The translations under genes were made by a program, and so were the position numbers. A stretch of 64,000 nt of DNA from Nonomuraea cavernae. GTDB lineage: Bacteria > Actinomycetota > Actinomycetes > Streptosporangiales > Streptosporangiaceae. Under the pieces are notes generated by a model. That model was not told the DNA's origin. It did no database searches and saw only the letters and a program-made list of their open reading frames with translations. Where the stretch lies: NCBI RefSeq assembly GCF_014646355.1, contig NZ_BMNH01000031.1, positions 24,420-88,419 on the forward strand. Reading direction: 5' to 3'. Position 1 is the stretch's first letter. Every line of letters begins with the position of its first letter. This document shows, one piece after another, positions 32,734-42,254 of this stretch.

Positions 32734-33708
32734 TCAGGTCCAGCCGTGTTCTCTGGCGGCCATGCCCGCCTGGAAGCGGGTGACCGCGTTGAGGTCTCTC
32801 ATCAGGAGGTGGATGCGGCGCTGCACGGTGCGCAGGCCGAGGCCGAGTGAGCGGGCGATGACCTCGTCGGTCAGGCCGGCGGCGAGCAGTCCGACCAGCT
32901 TCCTGTCCAGTTCGGCGGGCCCGTGGTCCGGCGAGGCGGGCCTGGGCGCCGCGCGCAGCGGGGAGGCGCGCTTCCACTCCAGCTCGAACAGGGCCAGGAG
33001 GGCGTCGAGCAACGTGGAGCGGTGCACCACGAACGCCGCGTTGATGCCGTTGACGCCGTTGAACACGGGGACGAGGGCGACCGCCTCGTCGGCCATCCAG
33101 AGCTTCAGCGGCACGGTGGGCAGCACGCGCGCCTGTTCGCCGGCGGCGCAGGCGGCCCAGATCGTGTCGAGCTTGCCCGGCAGGGTCAGGGTCTCCTGGT
33201 CGTACAGGCTGCGGTAGTCGATGCCGGCGAGGAGCATCTGGCGTTCGCGGTCCTCGTTGCTGTTGAGGACGGACATCACGAACGGCGGCCTCTCCATGAC
33301 GCGGAAGACGGCCCGCGCGCTGTCCTGGATCGCGTACGCGCGGCTGAGGATGTTCTCGGCGCCGGTGATCACTTCGATCTGCTCACCGGGGTGCACGGTG
33401 TTCCTGGTGGCGCGGTGGAACGACGAGGTCAGGTCGTGGACGGCCGAGCGGGCCTGGTTCAGCTCCTCCTCGCGCAGCGCCAGCATGGGCTTGAAGGCGA
33501 CGTCGGGGGAGATGGCGACGTAGCGCGCACGGCGCCCGGGTAACCGGTTGGCCAGGCCGCGCCGGGCGAAGGTCGCCAGCATGCGGGCGACCGCCGCCGT
33601 CGACAGGCCGCAGCACGCCGCGAGCTCTCCGGCGGTCGAACGCGGCCGGTCGACGAGGGTGGAATACAGGTGGCTCTCGGTCGGTGACAGCCCGATCGCT
33701 TCCAGCAT
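32734..33708 (-). CDS. TrmB-N-terminal/LuxR-C-terminal hybrid regulator
   Basis: This 324-aa protein has a TrmB-type winged HTH at the N-terminus (about 1-65; LEAIGLSPTESHLYSTLVDR, GELAACCGLSTAAVARML) and a LuxR-type HTH at the C-terminus (about 260-315; GLLAAGLTDEVIARSLGLGL and RTVQRRIHLLM). Residues 70-240 form a sensor region. The ATG at 33708 has GAGG six bases upstream; GTG 33720 is an alternative. Hybrids of this kind are common in actinomycetes and are often adjacent to secreted proteases. It is divergent from the 1307-aa subtilase and probably controls it. Confidence 0.88.
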   Translation of the reverse strand: MLEAIGLSPTESHLYSTLVDRPRSTAGELAACCGLSTAAVARMLATFARRGLANRLPGRRARYVAISPDVAFKPMLALREEELNQARSAVHDLTSSFHRATRNTVHPGEQIEVITGAENILSRAYAIQDSARAVFRVMERPPFVMSVLNSNEDRERQMLLAGIDYRSLYDQETLTLPGKLDTIWAACAAGEQARVLPTVPLKLWMADEAVALVPVFNGVNGINAAFVVHRSTLLDALLALFELEWKRASPLRAAPRPASPDHGPAELDRKLVGLLAAGLTDEVIARSLGLGLRTVQRRIHLLMRDLNAVTRFQAGMAAREHGWT

Positions 33709-33734
33709 GCGAAACCTCACTCATCTGGCGGCAT

Positions 33735-33750
33735 CCCGCCATGTGGCGGG
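33735..33750. promoter_or_regulatory. Palindrome in the regulator-subtilase gap
   Basis: CCCGCCA, TG, TGGCGGG is a perfect 7-bp inverted repeat 26 bases upstream of the regulator start and 126 bases upstream of the subtilase. It is a candidate operator for the TrmB/LuxR protein. Confidence 0.5.
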
Positions 33751-33876
33751 TTCCAGTCCGGAGTGCGCCCTTGCGCGGTGACCGATTCCCAAGATTAAGT
33801 CAGCAAAGAATTGATCTCCATGGCTTTCGGCCGGTGATCGGCCGGGGCGCCGCAGTGTTCGGAGGCTGTCCCGCAG

Positions 33877-36800
33877 ATGGTGCAATCCCCCAGGTTACGT
33901 GTGCTCGGAGCTTTGCTGCTGGCGGTCGTGCCGCTGGCCGTGGTCAGCGAGGGCGCGTCGGCGGCGCCGCCCGCCCCGGCCGTGAAACCGTCATCCGTCG
34001 TCATGTCCCCGGTCAGGCTCACGCTGCTGACCGGGGACACCGTCGTCTACGCCAGGGACGGCTCGGGCCGCGCCTCGGTGACCGTGGACCTCGCCCCCGG
34101 CCGCGAGACCCTCACCTACCGGGCCCAGCAGGACAAGCGGGGCTACTACGTGTTCCCGAGCGACGTCCAGCCGTACGTGGGCGCTGGTCTGCTGGACAAG
34201 GAGCTGTTCAACCTCGACTCCCTCGCGGCCGGCGGCGGTGCGAAGGGAGGCGACCTCGGCCTGATCGTCCAGTACCAGGACCAGGTGAAGGACTCCGAGA
34301 TCGCGGGTAAGGTCCGCGCGCTGAAGGGCGGCCAGGATCCGCTGGTGCTGAAGAGCATCGACGGCGCCGCGCTCAAGGTGGACAAGGAGCAGGCGGGCGC
34401 CTTCTGGGAGTCGATCCGCGGCGAGGCGCCGTCGATCGCCAAGGGACGGCCGGCGACCGCCGATCCCGCCCTGGGGGCCGGCCTGCGCAAGGTCTGGCTC
34501 GACGCCAGGGTCAAGACCCTCGACGACGTGAGCAACCCGCAGATCGGCGCTCCCACCGCCTGGGCCGCCGGGTTCGACGGCACCGGCGCCGAGGTGGGGA
34601 TCATCGACACCGGCGTCGACGACAAGCACCCCGACCTGCGGGACAGGATCGCCGCCGTGCGCAACTTCGTGCCCGAGGGCAATCCCGGCGGGGGTGATCC
34701 CGACGTGGTCACCGACCGGCACGGGCACGGCACCCATGTGGCCGCCATCGTCGCGGGCAGCGGCGCGGCCTCCGGCGGCAGGTACAAGGGCGTGGCCCCG
34801 GGCGCCCGGCTGAGCATCGCCAAGGCGCTGGACGACTCCGGCAGCGGGCAGACGTCCGAGATCATCGCCGCGATGCAGTGGCAGGCGGAGACCCGCCGCG
34901 TCCGGGTGGTCAGCATGAGCCTGGGCGGGAGCCCCACCGACGGCACCGACCCGCTGAGCCAGGCGGCGAACGAGCTCACCGCCGAGCACGGCACGCTCTT
35001 CGTCGTGGCGGCGGGCAACTCGGGCCCGGATCGCTCGACGGTGGCGGCCCCCGGCGCGGCGACGGCCGCGCTCACCGTGGGCGCGGTGGACGGCGCGGAC
35101 CGGGTCGCCGACTTCTCCAGCCGCGGCCCGCGCGTGGGGGACGTCCCGACGATCAAGCCGGAGATCACCGCTCCGGGCGTGCGGATCATCGCGGCCCGCG
35201 CCGCGGGCACCGCGATGGGCGGACCGGTCGACGACCACTACACCGCGGCCTCCGGCACCTCGATGGCCACGCCGCACGTGGCCGCCGCCGCCGGCATCAT
35301 GGCCGCCAAACACCCCGGCTGGACCCCGGAGCAGCTCAAGACCGCGCTGGTCGCCACCGCTCAACCCCTCGAAGGCAGTCCGTACGACCTGGGCGCCGGA
35401 CGGCTGGACGTGGGCAGGGCGGTCACCCAGCACGTCTTCGGCGACCTGTCGGAGGTGTCGGCCAAGTTCGTCGAGCCGTACGACGGCCAGACGCTGACCA
35501 GGAGGGTGACCTACCGCAACACCGGCGAGGAGTCCGTCACCCTGGCCCTGTCGGTGGCGCTCGCGCACGGCGACGCCGCGGCCCCCGACGGGATGGCGAC
35601 GGTCACGCCGTCGTCGCTGACCATCCCGGCGGGCGGCACCGCCGAAGCCCGGCTCACCATCGAGCCCACCGTCGGCGCCGCCGGTTGGTACGCGGGCAGG
35701 CTGACGGCGAGCGGCGGCACCGAACGGCTGACCGCGCCGATCGCCTTCCACAAGGGGGCCAGGTACAACACCCTGAAGGTCAGGCTGGTCGGCGACCCGA
35801 AGTGGTCCAGGATGTATCCGACCGTCTCCTTCTCCCGGATGAACGACACCGATCCGCTCCTGGACGGCGAGCCGCTCGAGTTCCAGGGCGGACAGTGGCG
35901 GGCCACCGACACGGACAACACCTGGGAGCAGGACGTCAGGCTGCCGCACGGCGGTGTCTACTCGGCGATCACTCAGGTGCTGGGTTTCGCGGTCCCGGAC
36001 CGTGAGCCGCAGCACCATCTCATGATCGAGCCGGAGCTGCGCCTCGACGGCGACGCCACCGTCACCTTCGACTGGAGCGGCACCAAGCCGATCCAGTTCG
36101 CCACGCCGCGGCCGTCAGAGGCGAACGGCTTCAACATGATGTACACCCAGTCGGCCGCGTCCGGACGCCAGACGCACAGCGGTCTCATCACGGTCTACGA
36201 GGGCGTCCGGCCGAGCGGCTTCTTCGTCTCGCCCACCAGGGCCCCGTCGCTGGGCGGCGCCGTGCTGAACCTCGACCAGATCCGCCGCGCCGCACAGGTC
36301 CGGTTGACCGTGGCGGGACAGGAACTGGACCCCTACTACGCGACCGACCGGCTCGACGCCATGCCCAAGTTCGCCACCGATCGCCGCCTCACCCTGGCCA
36401 GGGGAGGGAACCTGCGGGGGAAGCTGGCCTACGTCACCGGCGAGGCTCCCGAGGAGTTCCTCGCGGGCGTGGACGCGGCGGTGGCCGCCGGCGCCGCGGG
36501 CGTGCTCGCGGGCAGCCACATGGGACGGGTGATGTCCGTCGAACCGTACGTGGACCACGCCAAGATCCCGGTCATCTCTCTCGGCAAGGCCGACATCGCC
36601 CGCGTGGAGGCGGCCCTGGCGGGTAAGTCGTCCCTGCGGGCCGACCTGAAGGCCGAGCTGACCAATCCGTACGAGTACAAGCTCGCCTCCTGGTTGCGCG
36701 GCGGCGTCCCCGGCAACCTGAGCTTCACCGTCAAGCCGAGCGAGCTCGCGCAGATCGACACCACCTACCACGCCCAGTTCGCCCCTCCGGCGGGCAGGCA

Positions 36801-37800
36801 CGGCCCCGGCACCAACGCCTCGGAGGTCAACCACCACTTCGGTCCCGGCGTGAACCTGAGCTACCGGGCGTCGATCAACTTCGCCATCCCCGCCAGTCGC
36901 ACCGAGTACTACAGCGTCCTCGCTCCGGACCTGCTGTGGCAGCGCGGCTACCAGTTCAGCGACACCGGGGCCGCCGAGGCCATGCGGATCGCCACGTCCA
37001 ACCGCGGGTTCCCACGGCCCGTGCGGGAGACGGAGCACTGGAACGAGCCGCTGGTGCCCTCCCGCGCCGCGGTCGGCCCTGACACGCCGGCCAACTTCGA
37101 TCTCGCGCTCTTCTGCGACACCTGCCGGCAGGGCGACCGGCTGCGCCTGCGCACGCTCAGCGCCGCGGGCCTGGGCTACTACGCCGACGCCTCCGATCCG
37201 AGCCACTCCTACCAGGGGGCGCCGGGCACCGAGGAGACCCGCCTGTTCAGCGGTGACCGGGAGCTGACGCCCGAGACCGACCAGCTCGGCCTGCCCTACT
37301 ACACGGTCCCCGCCGGCGAGGGCGTCTACCGGCTGACCAACGTGTTCAAGGACGGCTTCACCGGCCGGCACGGCGGCACCAGCGTCGACACCAGCTGGAC
37401 GTTCCGCTCCGCCCGCCCGGCGGCCGGCAAGCCCTCCTTCCCCTGCCTGGACGGCAAGCTGTTCGGCGACCGGAACCCGTGCGCCGAGCTGCCGCTCATC
37501 CAGCTCGTCCACCGGCTCGGCCTGCCGGCGGACGACACCGTACGGGCGGGCCGGCCGTTCACCTTCACCTTCGACGCCAAGGGCGGCGTGGGCCGCTCGA
37601 CCAGGCTCCGTGTGTGGACGTCCGCCGACCAGGGCGCGCACTGGACTCCGGCCGTCGTCGTACCGGGCCTCGGCACCACGCATCGGGTGGTGACCAGGCA
37701 CCCCGACACCCCGGGGACGGTCAGCATCAGGACCGAGGCGGCGGACTCCGCGGGCAACTCGGTGCGGCAGACCATCGTCGACGCCTACAAGGTCAAGTGA
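33877..37800 (+). CDS. Large secreted subtilisin-like (S8) protease
   Basis: This 1307-aa exported protease starts with a signal peptide of about 30 residues (RVLGALLLAVVPLAVVSEG, cleavage near ASAAP) and a propeptide up to about 210. The S8 domain (about 225-515) has Asp244 (IIDTGVDDKHPD), His284 (HGHGTHVAAIVAG) and Ser462 (SGTSMATPHVAAAAG). Beta-sandwich domains follow, and a PA-like segment (AGVLAGSHMGRVMSVEPYVD) lies near 860. It resembles large Streptomyces subtilases such as the SSI-insensitive or BprV-type enzymes. Extracellular protein degradation is the likely role. ATG 33877 has GGAGG 11 bases upstream. Confidence 0.93.
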   Translation: MVQSPRLRVLGALLLAVVPLAVVSEGASAAPPAPAVKPSSVVMSPVRLTLLTGDTVVYARDGSGRASVTVDLAPGRETLTYRAQQDKRGYYVFPSDVQPYVGAGLLDKELFNLDSLAAGGGAKGGDLGLIVQYQDQVKDSEIAGKVRALKGGQDPLVLKSIDGAALKVDKEQAGAFWESIRGEAPSIAKGRPATADPALGAGLRKVWLDARVKTLDDVSNPQIGAPTAWAAGFDGTGAEVGIIDTGVDDKHPDLRDRIAAVRNFVPEGNPGGGDPDVVTDRHGHGTHVAAIVAGSGAASGGRYKGVAPGARLSIAKALDDSGSGQTSEIIAAMQWQAETRRVRVVSMSLGGSPTDGTDPLSQAANELTAEHGTLFVVAAGNSGPDRSTVAAPGAATAALTVGAVDGADRVADFSSRGPRVGDVPTIKPEITAPGVRIIAARAAGTAMGGPVDDHYTAASGTSMATPHVAAAAGIMAAKHPGWTPEQLKTALVATAQPLEGSPYDLGAGRLDVGRAVTQHVFGDLSEVSAKFVEPYDGQTLTRRVTYRNTGEESVTLALSVALAHGDAAAPDGMATVTPSSLTIPAGGTAEARLTIEPTVGAAGWYAGRLTASGGTERLTAPIAFHKGARYNTLKVRLVGDPKWSRMYPTVSFSRMNDTDPLLDGEPLEFQGGQWRATDTDNTWEQDVRLPHGGVYSAITQVLGFAVPDREPQHHLMIEPELRLDGDATVTFDWSGTKPIQFATPRPSEANGFNMMYTQSAASGRQTHSGLITVYEGVRPSGFFVSPTRAPSLGGAVLNLDQIRRAAQVRLTVAGQELDPYYATDRLDAMPKFATDRRLTLARGGNLRGKLAYVTGEAPEEFLAGVDAAVAAGAAGVLAGSHMGRVMSVEPYVDHAKIPVISLGKADIARVEAALAGKSSLRADLKAELTNPYEYKLASWLRGGVPGNLSFTVKPSELAQIDTTYHAQFAPPAGRHGPGTNASEVNHHFGPGVNLSYRASINFAIPASRTEYYSVLAPDLLWQRGYQFSDTGAAEAMRIATSNRGFPRPVRETEHWNEPLVPSRAAVGPDTPANFDLALFCDTCRQGDRLRLRTLSAAGLGYYADASDPSHSYQGAPGTEETRLFSGDRELTPETDQLGLPYYTVPAGEGVYRLTNVFKDGFTGRHGGTSVDTSWTFRSARPAAGKPSFPCLDGKLFGDRNPCAELPLIQLVHRLGLPADDTVRAGRPFTFTFDAKGGVGRSTRLRVWTSADQGAHWTPAVVVPGLGTTHRVVTRHPDTPGTVSIRTEAADSAGNSVRQTIVDAYKVK

Positions 37801-37804
37801 ACAG

Positions 37805-37840
37805 GGGGATGGGGGGCGCCCGAAGGCGCTCCCCATCCCC
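37805..37840. terminator. 16-bp hairpin, bidirectional terminator
   Basis: Arms 37805-37820 and 37825-37840 pair with a single G-U position around the tetraloop CGAA. It lies between the convergent subtilase and ABC-exporter genes. Confidence 0.85.
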
Positions 37841-37878
37841 TTGGAGGGGGCGTCCAGCGGCCGGCTCCGTGACGCGCG

Positions 37879-40017
37879 TCAGTCCTGTACGGTCTGGGCG
37901 GCGACCAGGTCGGCGTACCTGCCGCCCAGGGCCATGAGTTCGGCGTGGGTGCCGCGTTGCACGACCCGTCCCGAGTCGATGACGAGGATCAGGTCGGCGT
38001 CGCGGACCGTGCTGAGCCGGTGGGCGATGACGATCCGGGTCTGGACGAGGCGGCTCAGGTTGGCCTCGATGACCGCCTCGGTGGCGCTGTCGAGGTTGCT
38101 GGTGGCCTCGTCCAGCAGCAGCACCTTGGGCCGTGACAGCACGGCGCGGGCCAGGGCGAGCCGCTGCCGCTGGCCGCCGGACAGCCCGCCGCCGTCGGTG
38201 AGCACGGTCTCGTAGCCCATCGGCATCGCCGCGATCTCGTCGTGCAGCCCGGCCAGCCGGGCCGCCGAGACGACCCGCCGGAGTGACGCGCCGGGGTCGT
38301 TCATCGCGATGTTCTCCCTGATCGAGCCGTTGAACAGGGAGGGGTCCTGGGTGACCACGCCGAACTGGCGGCGCAGGGTGCGCAGGTTCAGCTCGGCGGC
38401 GGGGACGCCGTCGTAGCGGATCTCACCCTCGGTGGGCAGGTGCAGCGCGAGCAGCAGTCTGGCGAGGGTGCTCTTGCCCGAGCCGGAGGCGCCCACGAGG
38501 GCGACCTTCTGGCCGGGCCGGATGGCGACCGAGACGCCCCGCACGGTCCACGGGCCGCGGGGGCCGTGCCGGAAGCTCACGCCGCGCAGCTCCACGGCGC
38601 CGCGGAGCCGGAGCACCTCGATGCCGTCGCTCGGCTCGGGCTCGGAGGCCAGGATGTCCGACAGCCGGTCGAAGTGCGCGCCGGCCTGCTGCAGGCTCTG
38701 CAGGCCGGTCATCAGTGAGCTCAGCGGGGTCAGGGCGCCGAGCGCGATGGCGTTGAGCGCGATCAGCTCGCCCATGGTGAGCTCGCCGTCCAGCACCCGC
38801 CAGGCGCCGAGCCACAGCAGCCCGAGCGGCGCCACCACCCGGATCGCGGACAGCGAGGCCTCCAGGAAACCCCTGGTGAGGCCGCTGCGCACGTCGGCGT
38901 TGAGCTGTTTGGCGAAGTGGCCCGACCACTGTTCCACCGCCCGTTTCTCGGCGCCCGACGCCTTGAGCGTCTCGATGCCGGTGATCGCCTGGATGAGGCT
39001 GCTCTGCGAGGCGGACAGCGCGGTCAGCTCCTGCCGGGTGAGCAGGGCGATGCGGTTGGTGGTGGCCAGCAGCAGCACCGTCTGGAGGAGGGCGACGCCG
39101 GTCAGCGCCAGCCCGAAGACGGGGTCCCAGAGGTGGACGAGGACGAGGTAGCCCACGGCCAGCGGGCCGTCGAGCAGCGCCGCCACGACCTGGCCGGTGA
39201 GGATGTCGCCCAGGGACGAGACGCCGGCGGCGCGGGTGACCAGGTCGCCCTTGCCGCGCTGGGTGAAGTAGCGGTAGGGCAGGGCCACCAGGTGACCGAC
39301 CACCCCCTCGGTGAGCTCCTGGTCGGCCCGGGCGCGTACGGCGACGAGCAGCGCCGCCCGCAGGTAACCGATCACCAGCTGGGCCGCGCCCGCCAGCAGC
39401 ACGGCGACGCCCAGCAGCGACAGGAGCTCCGCGCCCCGCGCGGGGACGATGGTGTCGATCAGCAGCTCGGAGAACAGCGGCAGCGCCAGCCCGAGCAACT
39501 GCAGCAGCAGCGAGGCGGCGATGACCTGCGCGAGCAGGCCGCGACGGCGCCGGAACAGGGTGCGGAGGAACTCGCGGCGCCAGGCGCTGGCCATCGAGGT
39601 CGTGCCCCGGTGGAATCCCTCGCCGGGTTCGAAGACCAGCAGCACGCCGGTGAACCCGGCGCTGAACTCCTCGGCGGTGAGCCGGCGACGGCCCTGGCTC
39701 GGGTCGACGACGTCCACCCGGTCGGGCGACCAGCGTTCGACCACCACGAAGTGCCTGAACTCCCAGTGCGCGATCGCGGGAAGCGGCACCCGCGCCAGGT
39801 CCTCGGGCGCGAGGGAGAAGGCCCGCGCCTTCAGGCCGTGCTCGCGGGCGCCGTCCACGATGGCCTTGGCGCTCAGGCCGTCCCTGCCGACCTGGAGCCG
39901 TTCGGCCACCTGGAGCAGGGTGGTGCGCTGGCCGTGGTGGCAGAGCACCATGGCCAGGCAGGCCGCGCCGCACTCGGTGTCGGTGTTCTGCAGCAGGACG
40001 GGGACGCGGCGCATCAT
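37879..40017 (-). CDS. C39-peptidase-containing ABC exporter (bacteriocin type)
   Basis: This 712-aa protein joins a C39 peptidase (about 1-130), six membrane helices (about 150-430) and an ABC ATPase (about 480-705). The peptidase has Gln10, Cys16 (TECGAACLAM), His89 (FRHFVVVE) and Asp105 (VVDPSQGRR), so it should cleave after a double-glycine leader. The ATPase has Walker A GASGSGKST, signature LSGGQRQR and Walker B KVLLLDEATS. Such exporters mature and secrete peptides, yet no precursor peptide or LanM-type enzyme is adjacent. The ATG at 40017 overlaps the stop of the 71-aa gene. Confidence 0.92.
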   Translation of the reverse strand: MMRRVPVLLQNTDTECGAACLAMVLCHHGQRTTLLQVAERLQVGRDGLSAKAIVDGAREHGLKARAFSLAPEDLARVPLPAIAHWEFRHFVVVERWSPDRVDVVDPSQGRRRLTAEEFSAGFTGVLLVFEPGEGFHRGTTSMASAWRREFLRTLFRRRRGLLAQVIAASLLLQLLGLALPLFSELLIDTIVPARGAELLSLLGVAVLLAGAAQLVIGYLRAALLVAVRARADQELTEGVVGHLVALPYRYFTQRGKGDLVTRAAGVSSLGDILTGQVVAALLDGPLAVGYLVLVHLWDPVFGLALTGVALLQTVLLLATTNRIALLTRQELTALSASQSSLIQAITGIETLKASGAEKRAVEQWSGHFAKQLNADVRSGLTRGFLEASLSAIRVVAPLGLLWLGAWRVLDGELTMGELIALNAIALGALTPLSSLMTGLQSLQQAGAHFDRLSDILASEPEPSDGIEVLRLRGAVELRGVSFRHGPRGPWTVRGVSVAIRPGQKVALVGASGSGKSTLARLLLALHLPTEGEIRYDGVPAAELNLRTLRRQFGVVTQDPSLFNGSIRENIAMNDPGASLRRVVSAARLAGLHDEIAAMPMGYETVLTDGGGLSGGQRQRLALARAVLSRPKVLLLDEATSNLDSATEAVIEANLSRLVQTRIVIAHRLSTVRDADLILVIDSGRVVQRGTHAELMALGGRYADLVAAQTVQD

Positions 40018-40229
40018 CGGACCGTCTCCAAAATCACCGCGGTCAGCACGGCCGCGCCCGCCGCGATGACCGCCACCGCCACCCACAGCAGCAGGAACGA
40101 GGGTGTCCTGATCACCAGCGACAGGCGGTCGCCGGTGTGGGCGCCGTCGCGGCCGCGCAGCGCCTCCTCCCGGTAGACGCCGTGCCGCCCGGGGGCGTCG
40201 TGCGCCTGAGGGGCCTCGTGGCCGGCCAC
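40014..40229 (-). CDS. 71-aa single-pass protein coupled to the C39 exporter
   Basis: The GTG at 40229 starts a polar N-terminus, HGVYREEALRGRDGAHTGDR, followed by one membrane helix (about 44-68; FLLLWVAVAVIAAGAAVLTA) and a stop overlapping the exporter start (ATGA). The segment before the helix resembles the cytoplasmic start of HlyD-type adaptors of NHLM exporters, but the periplasmic arm is missing. It could be a truncated adaptor or an authentic small subunit. Confidence 0.68.
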   Translation of the reverse strand: MAGHEAPQAHDAPGRHGVYREEALRGRDGAHTGDRLSLVIRTPSFLLLWVAVAVIAAGAAVLTAVILETVR

Positions 40230-40468
40230 GTCCAGTGCCGTTCCTTCCCGCCGCGTCTCCGCGACCCTGCCCGGTTCGCCCGGCCTCGGGTCGAACGCCG
40301 GTCGCCGAGGCTCCGAATCGGCCCCGGCCTTGGAGAAGGCTAGGAACGGCCTCTTGGAAGTCAGTTGGGAACCACCTGAGCCCCGGACTCCGCCTGCCGG
40401 AGGACGGGCCGGGTTCCCGGCCTGGTGATGGGTAGGGGGAGAACGAGGGATTGGAGGAGGTGAAGATC

Positions 40469-40738
40469 GTGAACGAGAAACACTGGGACGTTCAGATCGA
40501 CATATCCGAGAACGACGACACCACGACCGCGCAGGCCACTCTCGCGACTCCGGCCGACGCGCAGCTGACCGGCTACGGCGAGGCGCACCGCAACCCGCAC
40601 GACCCGCCGGCCGCGGGAATCGGTGACGAACTCGCCGCCGCCCGGGCGCTGGACGACCTCACCCGGCAGCTGCTCGGGGTGGCCGACCAGGACGTGGTGC
40701 GCAACGCGAGATCCGGCTCGGGGGTGGGGCTGGCCTGA
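40469..40738 (+). CDS. DUF1876 family protein
   Basis: This 89-aa protein matches DUF1876: KHWDVQIDISENDDTTTAQA, then LTGYGEAHRNPHDP and IGDELAAARALDDLTRQLL. It forms a dsRBD-like fold in solved members; function unknown. GTG 40469 is preferred because GGAGGAGG lies upstream at usable distance; GTG 40460 and TTG 40451 are in frame. It is divergent from the 71-aa/exporter pair, with 239 bp between. Confidence 0.83.
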   Translation: MNEKHWDVQIDISENDDTTTAQATLATPADAQLTGYGEAHRNPHDPPAAGIGDELAAARALDDLTRQLLGVADQDVVRNARSGSGVGLA

Positions 40739-40850
40739 TCACGGCAGGGGGCGGCCGCGCCTCCGGCACGGACGGATCGCCGTCCGGACGGGGTCCGCGG
40801 GAGCGCTCGTCTTCTCGCGGACCCCGTACGGACAGGTGGCGAAGGTCCCC

Positions 40851-40863
40851 TACCCTGAGCGCA
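40851..40863 (+). promoter_or_regulatory. -10 box for leaderless GNAT mRNA
   Basis: TACCCT (40851-40856) is followed by six bases and the ATG at 40863. Confidence 0.5.
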
Positions 40864-41348
40864 TGATTCGCATCGCCACCCCCGACGACGTCCCCCTGAT
40901 CCTCGAACTGATCCATGACCTGGCCGAATACGAGAAGGCTCCGCAGGAGGTCCAGGTCACCGAGGAGCAGTTGCGCGACACGCTCTTCGGCGACGCGCCC
41001 GCCGTCTTCGCGCACATCGCCGAGGACGGGGGAGAGGTGGCCGGGTTCGCCATGTGGTTCCTCAACTACTCCACGTGGCGCGGCACGCACGGCATCTACC
41101 TGGAGGACCTGTACGTCCGGCCGGACCGGCGGGGCGGCGGGCACGGCAGAGCGCTGCTGACGGAGCTGGCCCGGATCTGCGTCGAGCGCGGATACCAGCG
41201 GCTCGAATGGTCGGTCCTCGACTGGAACGAGCCGGCCATCGCCTTCTACCGGTCGCTCGGCGCCGGTCCGATGGACGAGTGGACCACGTTCAGGCTGACC
41301 GACGAGCCGCTCCGGCGGCTCGGGAGCGGCGCGTCGCGGCGGTCGTGA
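40863..41348 (+). CDS. GNAT family N-acetyltransferase (SSAT-like)
   Basis: This 161-aa GNAT resembles diamine or thialysine acetyltransferases: IRIATPDDVPLILELIHDLA, EYEKAPQEVQVTEEQL, FAMWFLNYSTWRGTHGIYLE, DLYVRPDRRGGGHGRALL (acetyl-CoA loop RRGGGHG) and VLDWNEPAIAFYRSLGA. It probably acetylates a polyamine or lysine analogue. Translation probably starts at the mRNA 5' end, since TACCCT lies six bases upstream. Confidence 0.9.
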   Translation: MIRIATPDDVPLILELIHDLAEYEKAPQEVQVTEEQLRDTLFGDAPAVFAHIAEDGGEVAGFAMWFLNYSTWRGTHGIYLEDLYVRPDRRGGGHGRALLTELARICVERGYQRLEWSVLDWNEPAIAFYRSLGAGPMDEWTTFRLTDEPLRRLGSGASRRS

Positions 41349-41514
41349 GCGCGCGGGAGCGCCGGGGCCCCCGGCCGGCGTGGTCCGGGCAGGGTTTCGG
41401 GTATGCGATCTTGACCGTAAGCCAGGTTTGGGCTATACCGATCTGATCAACTGTTCATACGACCTGGGATGCGTGGATGAGAGTCCGACGATGGGCGTAC
41501 CAGGGTGCCGCCGC

Positions 41515-42207
41515 GTGAGCGGCTACCAGCTCGACAGGATCGGCGGCGGGCTCGTCGTCTCCTGCCAGGTGCCGGAGGATCACCCGCTGCGCGACACCGG
41601 GATGGTGGCCAGGCTCGCCGAGTGCGCCGAGCTCGGCGGCGCCGCCGGGCTGCGGATCGACACGCCCGAGGACGTCCTGGCGGTGCGCGAGCGCACCGGT
41701 CTGCCGGTGATCGGCCAGCACAGGGTGCCCTTCGCGCACCGGCACCTCATCACGCCGACGCTGCGTCTGGCCGCCGGGCTCGTGGAGGCCGGGGCCGACA
41801 TCGTCGCGATCGACGTCACCGCCGAGTCGCCGTCGGGCCCCGACCTGGTGGCCGCCGTCCGGCGCAAGTTCGACCGGCCGGTGATGGCCGACGTCTCCAC
41901 GGTCGAGGAGGGCCTGAAGGCCTGGGCGGCAGGCGCCGACGTCATCGGCACCACGCTGTCCGGCTACACCGCCCGCCAGTTGCCCACGCCCGGTGAGCCC
42001 GATCTCGACCTGGTGGGCGCGCTCGCCGCGCGCGGCGTACGGGTCGTCGCCGAGGGCCGTTACCGCACCGAGGACCAGGTACGTCAGGCGTTCGCGGCCG
42101 GCGCCTGGTCGGTGGTCGTGGGTGACGCCATCAGCGACCCGATCGCCATCACCGGCCGGCTCGCCCGGGTCACTCCTGCCGCCACCGTCATCGAGGCCGC
42201 CGGATAG
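41515..42207 (+). CDS. nanE: N-acetylmannosamine-6-phosphate 2-epimerase (NanE)
   Basis: This 230-aa TIM-barrel enzyme converts ManNAc-6-P to GlcNAc-6-P in sialic-acid or amino-sugar catabolism. Family motifs are GGLVVSCQVPEDHPLRD, GLRIDTPEDVLAVRERTGLP, IVAIDVTAESPSG, MADVSTVEEGLKAWAAGADV and GTTLSGYT. GTG 41515 begins directly before the conserved GGLVVSCQ segment; ATG 41491 is an in-frame alternative. No other sialic-acid gene is adjacent; a hairpin at 42230-42254 ends the transcript. Confidence 0.9.
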   Translation: MSGYQLDRIGGGLVVSCQVPEDHPLRDTGMVARLAECAELGGAAGLRIDTPEDVLAVRERTGLPVIGQHRVPFAHRHLITPTLRLAAGLVEAGADIVAIDVTAESPSGPDLVAAVRRKFDRPVMADVSTVEEGLKAWAAGADVIGTTLSGYTARQLPTPGEPDLDLVGALAARGVRVVAEGRYRTEDQVRQAFAAGAWSVVVGDAISDPIAITGRLARVTPAATVIEAAG

Positions 42208-42229
42208 GGAGGCGGACCGGGCGGCGCCT

Positions 42230-42254
42230 CGCCGAGGCGCCGCCGTCGTCCTAG
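42230..42254. terminator. 10-bp hairpin at the nanE end
   Basis: GGCGGCGCCT (42230-42239) and AGGCGCCGCC (42245-42254) form a perfect stem with a 5-nt loop, overlapping the stop of the convergent 100-aa gene. Confidence 0.7.
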
